Origin: Tritrichomonas foetus
Lineage: Eukaryota; Parabasalia; Tritrichomonadida; Tritrichomonadidae
Direction: 5' to 3'
Assembly: GCA_001839685.1 (NCBI GenBank)
Contig: MLAK01000102.1
Location: forward strand, 1-11,261
Length of the DNA stretch: 11,261 nucleotides
A program made the translations under genes and the position numbers. The notes beneath the pieces are model-generated. The model had not been told where the DNA came from. It did not search any database and worked only from the letters and a program-made list of their open reading frames with translations. Shown piece after piece: positions 1-10,200 of the stretch. Numbering within the stretch: the first letter of the stretch is position 1; every line of letters begins with the position of its first letter.

Positions 1-589
1 TAAATACAACAGATGTAATAGCAATTAATTTACGTAATGAGTCACCAAAATGAAATTCTATTAAATCAGCTAAAAAGTTTTGAATATATGCAGCATATTG
101 ATTAATATCATTCTTGTTTCGAATAGTTGCTGGAATTTGTTTTAATGCTTGATGAAAATTCGGTCTAACATATTCATAATACCATTTTCTTTCATTATTT
201 CGATCAATTATTCCTTCTTCATANATTCCTCNAATTGAGAAATCAAGTTTGAATGGTTTAAATTCTTTATCAAATATTTTATGTAAATATTCAACAATTT
301 GTTCATAAGATGATATATTATTANGATAATATAAATGTAATNGTCTTTTTTCATTTTTTGGTGTATCATCTTCCATTTCATCTTTGTATTTTTTCTTTGA
401 TTCTTTATAAGTTATTCTAAATTTTCTCATATCTTCTGGTTCATTAATCATAATACATTCATCATTTAATGATTTAAATGTACGATTAAATTTAGTTGCN
501 CGATTTAATTCATCATTAATTCCGTCCAAATCTTTCGAAGTAAATATATATTTCACTTTGATTCTACTCAACAGCAGTTTATTTAACAT
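1..589 (-). CDS. Unrecognised protein, N-terminal part, cut by window edge
   Basis: The minus strand is open for 196 codons from an ATG at 589-587 to the left edge, with no stop in frame. The reading begins MLNKLLLSRIKVKYIFTSKD and continues as a hydrophilic, K/E/N-rich protein. It includes a charged stretch (KESKKKYKDEMEDD) and a more ordered, aromatic-rich part (NERKWYYEYVRPNF). I do not recognise the family and see no catalytic motif, signal peptide or clear membrane span. Undetermined bases (near 224, 232, 324, 342 and 500) affect single codons; the one at 232 would give TGA if it were A on the plus strand. The frame stays open for 16 more codons upstream of this ATG, to a TGA at 640-638, and no trichomonad-type initiator is visible there. 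The start could therefore be a truncation point inside a repeated-family copy. Clustered ambiguous bases are compatible with collapsed near-identical copies. The open frame and codon use like the main gene make real coding origin likely; function and completeness are unknown. Confidence 0.6.
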   Translation of the reverse strand, partial: MLNKLLLSRIKVKYIFTSKDLDGINDELNXATKFNRTFKSLNDECIMINEPEDMRKFRITYKESKKKYKDEMEDDTPKNEKRXLHLYYXNNISSYEQIVEYLHKIFDKEFKPFKLDFSIXGXYEEGIIDRNNERKWYYEYVRPNFHQALKQIPATIRNKNDINQYAAYIQNFLADLIEFHFGDSLRKLIAITSVVF

Positions 590-638
590 AACCAAGTAAA
601 TATGTGTGCCAAGGATAATTCTATTTTGATCAGAAATT

Positions 639-639
<1 letters not shown>

Positions 640-669
<30 letters not shown>
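640..669. repeat. 30-base A homopolymer tract
   Basis: An uninterrupted run of 30 A on the plus strand, 51 bases upstream of the divergent minus-strand ATG and 29 bases left of the MITE-like element. Such runs are common in A+T-rich protist intergenic DNA, and the exact length is unreliable in sequence data. No coding sequence in the matching orientation ends at it, so I do not read it as a retrotransposition tail. Confidence 0.9.
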
Positions 670-670
<1 letters not shown>

Positions 671-690
671 ATCACCTAATTCTAGATTGA

Positions 691-698
691 TATCAAAG
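691..698. repeat. Left 8-bp target site duplication (TATCAAAG)
   Basis: TATCAAAG directly abuts the outer end of the left terminal inverted repeat. It is repeated exactly at 830-837, directly after the right terminal repeat. An 8-bp duplication is the size made by hAT-superfamily transposases. Confidence 0.75.
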
Positions 699-719
699 TA
701 GGGCTCAGAACTGCACCAT
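699..719 (+). repeat. Left terminal inverted repeat of MITE
   Basis: Begins TAGGGCTCAGAACTG and is paired with the right end. The first 12 positions match perfectly, then four of the next nine differ. Confidence 0.75.
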
Positions 720-808
720 TAATAAATGTGTGTTATGACACAATTATATATGCTATGATTTTCTTTTTGATTTAAGTAGAGTTCTTTATGACATAGTTAT
801 TTTTGCCC

Positions 809-829
809 ATGCCACAATTCTGAGCCCTA
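809..829 (-). repeat. Right terminal inverted repeat of MITE
   Basis: Read on the minus strand it begins TAGGGCTCAGAATTG, mirroring the left end and ending exactly at the second TATCAAAG copy. Confidence 0.75.
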
Positions 830-837
830 TATCAAAG
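830..837. repeat. Right 8-bp target site duplication (TATCAAAG)
   Basis: Exact copy of 691-698, flush with the outer end of the right terminal repeat. Confidence 0.75.
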
Positions 838-1215
838 CTTCTGATATGCATTTCTAAAAGGAAGAAGGGCAAATTATCGAACTAATTATAATAATAACTT
901 TTTTCAATTTTGTATTGATCAAAAAATCTGTCATTATAATAGAACTAATGCTGACAGTAAAGTTTAATGCCAACAATCAGACCACAATATCATCGCATTT
1001 AAAAGGTTGTCACATCATCTTTTGACATATCATTCGATAATTTGAGACAATCTAATGTAAAAATTTTATGGCAATCACATTCAAAAATCAAATTTTTTAC
1101 GAATACTATATTTATTATTCTTTAGAAATCAAAAAAATTGTTGCTGCATTTTTGTGAGAAAAAAAAAAAATGCTCAGCTGTTTTTTCGATCAATATTTTC
1201 TCTGGAAATTTTAAA
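838..1215. other. Upstream intergenic DNA, nothing recognised
   Basis: About 380 bases of A+T-rich DNA between the MITE-like element and the initiator of the main gene. I find no coding frame of useful length, no tRNA-like fold and no convincing repeat. It presumably holds upstream control elements of the plus-strand gene, but I can name none of them with confidence. A 12-base A run sits at 1159-1170. Confidence 0.6.
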
Positions 1216-1223
1216 TCATTATT
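1216..1223 (+). promoter_or_regulatory. Trichomonad-type initiator (Inr), TCATTATT
   Basis: TCATTATT fits the first eight positions of the trichomonad initiator consensus TCA(+1)YTWYT. It places the transcription start at A1218, giving a 17-base leader before ATG 1235. Most Trichomonas genes have an Inr within about 20 bases of the start codon, so position and sequence both agree. This site also supports choosing ATG 1235, because everything upstream, including the ATG at 1170, would be outside the mRNA. The motif is short and A+T-rich, so chance occurrence is possible. Confidence 0.62.
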
Positions 1224-1234
1224 TTCCAAGCTTC

Positions 1235-4200
1235 ATGAAAGATTCTCATCATGACTCTTTTGTTCCAAAAAGTATGCAATTGGAAAAAGATATGGTGATG
1301 GATGGAATGTATGTAGCAAATTTATTTAATCGACTAAGACAGCTTCGATCCCCATCAGTTGTTGATCAAATGAGATGGCCTTGGGAGTTGTGCCAAAATG
1401 CTAAAGATTGCATTGTTGGTGATCCAAAACATCCAACTGTAGACATTGAATTTTATGCTTCACAAGATGAAGTCATTTTCCGACATAATGGTACTCCATT
1501 TTCTGGAAGATCAATGTATGCTTTACTGTACAAATATAGTGAAGGAAAAGAAAATGCAGAAACAACAGGAAGATTTGGTACAGGATTTATGACCACAATT
1601 ACATTGTCACCAGTTATTGAAGTTCGAACTGATTTTATTGATTACCAAAAACTAATTGGATTTCAAGCAACTATGTATCGAGATGGTGATACAAAAGAAA
1701 AGTTATTAGATGGTCTCAGAAAAATGAGAGAAAGTTTTAAAGAAACAGATCCCGATGGCTATACAACATTTACATATAAGCTACAAACAGATGTCAATCG
1801 AGATGCACGTGATTTAGGTTATGAATCATTCAAAAATTACATTACACAAACACTTTTATTTGCCACCACCATAAATTCAACCAAATTTAAATATTTTGAT
1901 AATGAAATCAATGTTAAAAGAGGGAAAGTTACAAAATTTGAAGATATATCCAAAATTTATTTCGAGGTTGATTCAAACTCCATCTCAAGAAAAAGAATAT
2001 TTTTAATGACATCATACAACCAACCAAATGATGATCTCACTAAAAGATTTGAACAACCACGAAATCTTCGATTAGATGTAGCAGTTGAAATTGATGAAAA
2101 TAATAACTTTATTATCGAAGAAAACAAGACATGTATGTATTGTACATTTCCTTTTGTTGGCTCAGAAGAACATCAATTACCTTTTATTCTGAATTCACCA
2201 GACTTCGAACCAGACGAAGAAAGACAGAGTCTGTTATTAAAAGGAGAAGACTTTGTGGTACATTCTAATAGTGCAGGAGAAAAAGAAAATGTTATTAGCA
2301 TTCCTAAAATCAACAAAATAATTCTGTTGAAAAGCATAGAATTATTTGCAAAGCTATTGAATTTTATTCTATCAATCAGTGGTGATTCGTTTTATTTATT
2401 AACAAATGGAATATTATCTGCTTCATTAATCAAAAATATGGATAAAATTTGGTATTCACATCATTTTATCAATAATTTCCGTTGTCTTTTAAGCAAATCA
2501 CCAATTGTTAATAACTGTAATGGTACCAGAATAGAATTACAAAATGCATATTTTCCTTTATACAATAGTGCAAATATGTCACATGAACAAAAAGAACAAC
2601 TACATGAACTTGTACGTGCATATTATGGAGATGATGCAACTTGTTCATTTCAAGAAAGTCTGAATTGGGATAAAAGAAATTGGAATGAATTGCACTTTAT
2701 TTCAATACTTGATTTGATTACACTTGAAGAAAAAAATAATAATGAATATGATGACACACATTTTGAATATTTAAATCAATTAATAAAATATTCTGCTAAA
2801 TATGAAATTCAATTACTTCAAGATTACCCAATAATCCCTGATATGACATTAGAAAAGCATTCGTACAATTCCAACTTTTCTGAATGTAAAAGCGTTCATG
2901 ATGATATGATAAGAATACTTGATTCCCTTCATACTAACTGGAAAAAGACTCATATGCACAATAAAATAAATGGAATTAAATTACATGAAAATTATATGAA
3001 AGATGCTATTGATAAATGCACCCAGGCAATTGTACAAAATGAAGAATTATCATACGTTTTAGTTCCTTATGTTTTACCAAATAATAATCGTAGAAAAATG
3101 ATGTATGAATTAACTCACACAATTATTCAAATTCATCTTCAAGATCCATATGAATGCCAACCTATCGATGAATCTCTTTGGACTCAATGTGATAAATATT
3201 TAATTAATAAAATGGTATCAATCATTTCTCAATTTAACCAAACTCAAACCAATTCAAGAATTTCAGATATCAATCAATTCTTAGGATTTATAAATAATGA
3301 GCCTGAGAAAAAGTTATTAAATGAATATAATTTGGTTCCAAACAAGAACAATACGTTATGTAAACTTTTCCGTTTGCGAGATCAATCAAATATTTCTGAT
3401 GAATTTAAAAAAGTTATGAAATATTGCTTGAATATTGATATAAATGATGATGAAATGAACGAACAAATTACCGAAGTGAAATGCAAACAGCAATCAACCA
3501 TTGAATATTATATTGATAAAATTGATACCCAATTTGATAAATTAACGTTTAATAGAAAGAAGGAACTCGTCAAAACAATTATTAAATATTTACCTGATAA
3601 GGAAGAAGTTGATTTATATGAGAAGCAGAAGAAAATACAGCAGCTTTACATTGCATTGATCTCAAAATCACCAGACGAAATTATTCCAACAAATATTACA
3701 AAATCTTCATTTTGGACTAAACCAAATAAATTTATCATTGAAATGCTACTTAAGCCAGCCGTAAGTAAATATTTACAATTTCAGGATTTCCTTAGAGATA
3801 ACAATTTCTCAGAAGAGGATGGAATTGAAGTTCTTAATAAAAGCTATGAATTTATTCATGATGGATCTAATGTTCCTAATCAAAATGGTTACATGTGTGA
3901 AATACAAAATTTAAAGTGTGGAAAAGGGATTCCTCAGAGTTTTGTTAAATTAATCAAATATTTAAAGCAAATTGATTATAAAGACAAAGTTTCAGATGAA
4001 CGAGTCATACATCCCAATCTTCAAGCATTTGATTTTATATCATTTTATGATCAAGCTAATGATGCATTATCTAAAGCTCTTGAAAAAGAAAAATATCGAA
4101 ATGATAATGAAATCAAAAAGATTTTGGCAGAAATGAATGTTCAGCCAAATAATAAATCATTTGCTCTTAACTTTTTTTCTGATAGTGAACAAAATTCTGC

Positions 4201-7200
4201 TCAAAGAAAGCTATTAACTAATGTTTATGTTGCCAATGTTAAAAATCGTTTGAAAGACTTGGAAAACCCGAATGAAAACGATAAAAAGAGATGGGGATGG
4301 GAACTTTGCCAGAATGCCAAAGATAGTATTTCCACAACTCCAGAGAAAAGGGTTAAGATTGTCATTATTGTTTCAGATGACAGAATTATTTTCAAACATA
4401 ATGGAAATCCATTTACACAAGATGCTTTACTTGGACTTCTTTATAAGTTTAGTGAAGGTAAAGAAAATAATGATAAAACCACAGGAAAATTCGGTACAGG
4501 ATTTTTAACAACACATATATTATCACGAACTGTTAAGCTTACAAGTAATTTCATTGAATCCAATGGTGAGATTTATCGATTTTCTGTTACTCTTGATCGC
4601 CGCGGTTCCAACAAGCAACAATTAATAGAAAGCGTTAAAAGAATGGAAGATTCATATAAAACTATTGAAAACGAGCAAGATGATTTTACGATATTTGAAT
4701 ACGAATTGTCAACAACATTAGGAAAAGAATGTGCTAAACTTGGCCTTGATAGTTTGAAGAAAGAACTTCCACTAGTTCTTTTATTCGCTAACGAAATCGA
4801 AAGTGTTACAATTGAAGAAAAGAATTGTACAACCATATATCAACTTAATGATGAAAAGAACCAAGCTGATGAAAATATAAAACATGTTAAGTGCTCAATT
4901 AATGGAAATATAATGAATAAAAGGTTTATTTTCATCCAAGAAAATGTAGAATCACAAGAATTCACAAAGTTTAAGAGCTCAAATTCTACAATTCCAATTT
5001 CATGTGCCTTAGAAATTGATGAACACAATAATATTGTGTCACACAAAGAACAAAATTCTTTGTATTGCTCTTTCCCTCTTATTGGATCCCACGAACAATT
5101 GATTCCTATTATAATTAATAGTCCAGCTTTTGAACCATTATCAGAAAGAAATGGTTTGCGACTTCAAAAAGTGGATAACAACATAATTGATGAAAATGTA
5201 ATCAACAAGATTATTTTAACAAATGTTGTTCCAATGTTCCAAAATATCGTAAATATATGCATTAAAGAAATGATTTGTTCACTATATTTATTGACAGATG
5301 GTCTTATCAATTACTTTTCATCTAAATTGCCAGATTTCGATAAAGTTTGGTATAATAATGAATTTATTTCCAAAATGCGAAGTATATTATGTCAGGCACC
5401 TATAATTGAAACAGAAAATGGCTTCATTAATCTTCAAGATGCAGTAATACCTATCTATAATTTACAGAATGATTTTACTTCTTTTTCTAATAATTCTTCC
5501 ATTGTTAAAGATTATTATAATCTTGTTCATTTTATTTTTCCGAGGCAAATAATCACTCTTGACGAAAGTAAATATTGGCATAACAAAACATGGAAAGGAC
5601 TCAATAGAATTACATTAGAAGATCTAATTAAAAGAGAAGAAAATTCAAATGAATTCTGTTGGGAATACATAAATAATTTACTCTCATATACTTATCAGTA
5701 TGATATCAAGTTGATTCAAAATAATTCCATTATTCCTGATATGAATATGCAAAGGCATAAATTTACACCTGACATATTTTTTGAATGTAAATCAGTGTGT
5801 GATGATTTAATTGAAATACTTGAAAAAATTGATAGTGATTGGAAATCGACACATATGCACAATAAAATTACTGGAATAAAGCTTTCTGATCATGATATGA
5901 ATGCAGCAATTCAAGAAGTAAATGACATTATAAATAATGATCATAATAAAGCTTTAATCATTGTATCTTATACCAATACAATAGATAAGAGGCGGAAAAA
6001 ATTGTTCAAACTTTCCCAGCAGATTTTGAATAATGAATATTCGGAACATAAATGTCAGATCACTGATGCAAAACTTTGGGAAGCGTGCGATTCGATTCTT
6101 ATCACGACAATTATCGATACTATTCAAAATTTTGAATCCGTTTCTGATAAATTATGCTTAATTAATAAATTCCTTCATTTCTTGAATACATTTGAATTTA
6201 AGAAGCTCACAACTGAAAAAATCATACCAAATGCGAAGTGTGAACTCTGTTATTTGAGTCAACTCAAAGGTAATACTGAAATAAATGAACAATTTAAAGA
6301 AATGATGAACATATGTTTTGACAAAGATATTAATGAAGTCGAAATACATCCATCAATCACCAAAATTAAATGTAATGAATGTTCGACAATTGATGATTAT
6401 ATTAACTTTATTGATAAAAATTTCCCTGCATTAAATTCAGAAGAAAAGATTGTTTGTTCAGTTACTCTTTTATATACATTCCCAAACCCTGAATCAACAG
6501 ATTTGTCATTAAAACAACAATCATTGTACTCAATTTTTCAAAAAGTAATGGAATCAGATGCCATTAATTTACCAGAGAATTTGAGCACATTTTTATCCAA
6601 TATTAAAGAAGAACAAACTAATGTTACCAACGAAAAATTATGGAGTAGGGCTAATAAAGAAATAATCGATTTTCTAGCAGAAAAAATCAGTTCATTTTCC
6701 CTTTTTTCCGAATTTATTGAGCATTATAATTTTGAAAATGAAAATCAAGCTATTGAATTTTTAAACCAATGCTACCAGTATATTCCATATGGAAAAAATA
6801 TTCCAAATCTGAAAGGAAATATGAAATCTATCGGTGATACAATTTATTTATCTGATCAATGCCCTGATGATATTTTAGAATTTATTAATAAAATTGAAAA
6901 AGGTGATAATACGAGAGAAATATTGGCAAGACATGGAATTAAACATCCAAAACTTATTTTATATGAAGTATCAGTGCTCTATGATAAAATGCACTGTATA
7001 TATGGTGAAATTATGGAAGATGAGAAAAAGAGAGATGATCCAGAAATCAAAAGGGCACTAATGAAGCTTAATTTTTCAAGTGCAGGATTAACTAGAAACT
7101 ATTTTAATACTACTAATATGAATGAAGGTGATAAAGAGAAGCTACGACTTTTTTCCAAGATATATATTGCCAATGTAAAAACCCGTTTACATGAATTGCA

Positions 7201-10200
7201 GTCTCCATCAAACAGCGTGAAAAAACGTTGCTTTTGGGAATTAACACAAAATGCAAAAGATACTGTTTCAGATGATCCTTCTGGAAAAGTTGACATTGAA
7301 ATTATTTTGAATAAAAATGAAGCAATCTTTAAGCATAATGGTAAAGAATTTACCCAAAGTACTATGCTTGGATTATTATATAAATTTAGTGAAGGAAAAG
7401 AAGAAAATGAGCACAGTACAGGAAGATTTGGAACTGGTTTTCTTACTACACATATTATATCACCAATTGTTCATATTACAGGTGATGTAAGACTTGATGA
7501 TGGTAGTCTAAATGGCTTTTCTGTTACTTTAAACAGAAAAGGTGATAAAACGAAGGAATTATTAGAAGGATTTAATGCAACGGAAGCATCAAGAAAAATG
7601 GAAAAGGACACCTTTGGCCAAACAACATTCAAATATCCATTTATACATAAAAATAGCATGAAATATGCAATTTCTAGCTTACAAAACATAAAGGAAAATT
7701 TACCATTTGTATTGCTCTTCTGCAAGCATTTAAATAAATATAAGATCAATCATTTCGGTGATACAATCGAATTCACATGTTTATATACGGCCAAAGCACC
7801 AATATTTGAAATTCAAATCAATACCAATGGAAATATTACTAAAAGAAAATTTATCAAATATAGTATCAAAGAAAAATCAAAGGAATTAACAGAGTTGTAT
7901 AATAGAGAACGCTATATTGAAATTGATGTTGCTGTTGAAATCAATGAAAAGAATGAAATAATCCCTAAAGGAAATGAAAATTTATTTTGCGTTTTTCCCT
8001 TAGTTGGTTCAGAAAATATTAAATTGCCTGTCGTTATTAACTCTCCTGACTTTGAAACAACAACTGAAAGAGATTCTATTTATCTGAAGAAAGAAAAAGA
8101 AGATAAAATTTCAAATGTGAACAAAAAAATATTTCAGAGAAGCAGAGAACTATTCCAATTAATCTTAAATTACTGCTGTGATCATAATTTTGGGGCTTTA
8201 TATAATTTTGCAAGAGGATTAAACATGAAACCTCAACATGAAGATAATTTTTCACCAGAGGAATTTCAAAAAATTTTTATATATCCATTGAGATCAATTC
8301 TTCAAGAGGCTCGAGTATTTTTATCATCTGAAGGAAAATTAGAATATTTGAAAAATTTATCGATCCCCCGGTATTCAACCCAATATATGGATGAAACATC
8401 TGATTTCCAACATGATTTTTATTCAATATTGGAAATGGTTAAACCCAATATAGTTGATTTTTCTGTGTCAATCGAATGGTGTAAAATGATGTGGAGAAAA
8501 TTCCCAGCAATTTCATTTGAAGATTTCATTAATGAAATATCTTCTTATAAAAGGATTGAATATATTCCACTGGAAGATGATGAAAAAAGATTCAACTTTA
8601 TGAATGAGTTTATCCCATTTGTAAAAAAGTATGACCCAACCAAATTTGAAGAGATTCCAATTTTACCGAATCAAAATCATGTTTTTGTACTTGAATCAGT
8701 GGATCTTGCTTTGGCACCAGATGTAAACATGGAAATTGTGGATTTAATTCATAAAATGGGTAAAGAGTGGAAAGCGACACACATTAGCCTTAAAATCATA
8801 TCAAAGCCAATAAACAACATTCATACCATTAATAATGCCGAAAAACTTATTCAGGATTCAATAAACAAAAGAAATGCTTGGATATTAATGTCTTATATCA
8901 TTCAAGATAGTGAACGTCGTGAAACAATGTATCAAATTGCCAAAAAGTTAAAAAGTTCTGTGAATCTTACACCAATTCCATTGAATAATTTCCATGAAGA
9001 AATATGGGATAAAGCAGATAAAATAATAGCACTTGATTCATTACACATTCTGGAGGCAAATAGACATATTACAAGTAAATTAACAATAGAATGGCTTAAT
9101 GATACAATTTTATTCTTCATCAAACAAAAGTTTATTAGTAAATATGAATTAAGAGAAAGAACAATATTTCCTAATCAGAAAGGAGAATTTGTTGACTATG
9201 AAACAATACAAAGTGATGGAATAATATATGAGGAATTAAAACACATGCTTGTAAAATATTGTGATGTTGATTGCCGAGATCTGCTTCTTGATCAAGGTTT
9301 TACTGTAGACAAGCCAGATAATGAATTAACATTCGACTATTATGCTGATGAAATAAATAAATTATTTACGACTGTAAAACAAAAGGAATCCAAAACCCCC
9401 TGTATTAAGAATGGTGCAATTTATTACAAAGTATGTTGTCAAGATGTATTAATTGAAACCAAAAAATATGATTCCAAATGTAAAAGCGTTGCTCGAATTC
9501 TGATCAAATACATTAATACTAATGATTCTAGTCTAAGGACAACACAAAAGAAATTATTAGATATATATAATACTGTAAAGAAATGTTCATTAGATAGTAT
9601 TGAATTACCTGGAGTAATGAATAATCAAACTTTCAAGTATATAAAAAATTGCATTCTTTCAAGTATTGTAAAGACAATAAAACATTGTGCAAATATCAAA
9701 AATATGAAAAACTGTTTAGAAATCGATGAAGATCAATGTTTAGAGATTTTGAAATATCTTTACTCATTAGCTCAAGTTGAACTTATCCCAAATCAACTTG
9801 GCGATTTTTGCTCTGATATTAAAAAATTGTATATTGATAAGAATATTGATTCAAAAATAAAAGAGTTTCAATACAAATTTGATCCAGAAAATGATTGTAG
9901 GAAGTTGTTGGTTCATCAAAATATTAAAGAGAATCCAAAACTATCTATATTTAATATGATGATCAATCAATCAATTTGTAAAATGATTGATGAAAAAATT
10001 TATTCAACATATCAACAATACATGAAAAAGCCCAAAGACAAATATCGCTCGCTAATAAATGAGTTATTTGAATATATTGACCAAAATAAATATTGGGAAT
10101 ACTTTCCTAGAATTTGCTCCATAAAGGATACAATCATTGCCAATATTATTATTACTGAACAAGATAGAAAATTTGTTTCAAATTTGACTCACTTACCAAA

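Larger units (their letters stand above)
699..829. mobile_element. hAT-like MITE, 131 bp, non-autonomous
   Basis: The element is bounded by inverted ends that both start TAGGGCTCAGAA (699-710 and, reversed, 829-818). Pairing continues inward with four mismatches, so 17 of 21 terminal positions match (699-719 against 829-809). An exact 8-bp direct repeat, TATCAAAG, flanks it at 691-698 and 830-837. Termini beginning YAGGG plus an 8-bp target duplication are the hallmark of the hAT superfamily. There is no room for a transposase, so this would be a non-autonomous miniature element moved in trans. Inside, a 15-base imperfect direct repeat (733-747 and 786-800, two differences, core TTATGACA) lies subterminally on both sides, where hAT transposases often bind. 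The exact target duplication with diverging terminal repeats suggests an insertion that is neither very recent nor badly decayed. The superfamily assignment is inference from termini and duplication length only. Confidence 0.72.

Noticed and set aside
1..589. Maverick/Polinton or other transposon protein
   Set aside because: Trichomonad genomes are rich in such elements and the ambiguous bases hint at a repeat. I see no integrase, polymerase, protease or capsid motif, so no element can be named.
640..669. A tract as the poly(A) tail of a retrotransposed copy
   Set aside because: The adjacent open frame reads on the opposite strand, so the tract is at its 5' side. No target duplication around such an insertion was found.
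1170..1214. Small 14-codon gene or uORF
   Set aside because: It is too short to support as a gene, and it ends before the predicted transcription start. Kept only as a point to test.
838..1215. tRNA, riboswitch or Myb-site type control elements upstream of the giant gene
   Set aside because: No cloverleaf or conserved RNA fold is visible. Short matches such as TTATCGAA or TTCGATAA are too weak in this base composition.
1154..1234. GTG-initiated N-terminal extension of the giant protein (27 residues)
   Set aside because: A nuclear protist gene is expected to start at ATG. The stretch contains a 12-base A run and lies mostly upstream of the predicted transcription start at 1218. The conserved module begins only after ATG 1235.
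4272..4508. 78-codon plus-strand frame inside the giant gene
   Set aside because: It overlaps the second ATPase domain in another frame, where the main frame encodes conserved GHKL motifs. It has no recognisable protein character.
4573..5046. Two minus-strand frames opposite module 2 (87 and 68 codons)
   Set aside because: They are antisense shadows of the conserved coding frame, rich in Ser/Phe/Leu as expected from reversed Lys/Glu codons. No initiator or family resemblance.
6158..9123. Minus-strand frames at 6158-6349, 7099-7296, 7471-7749 and 8932-9123
   Set aside because: All lie antisense to the continuous main frame and show no recognisable protein features.
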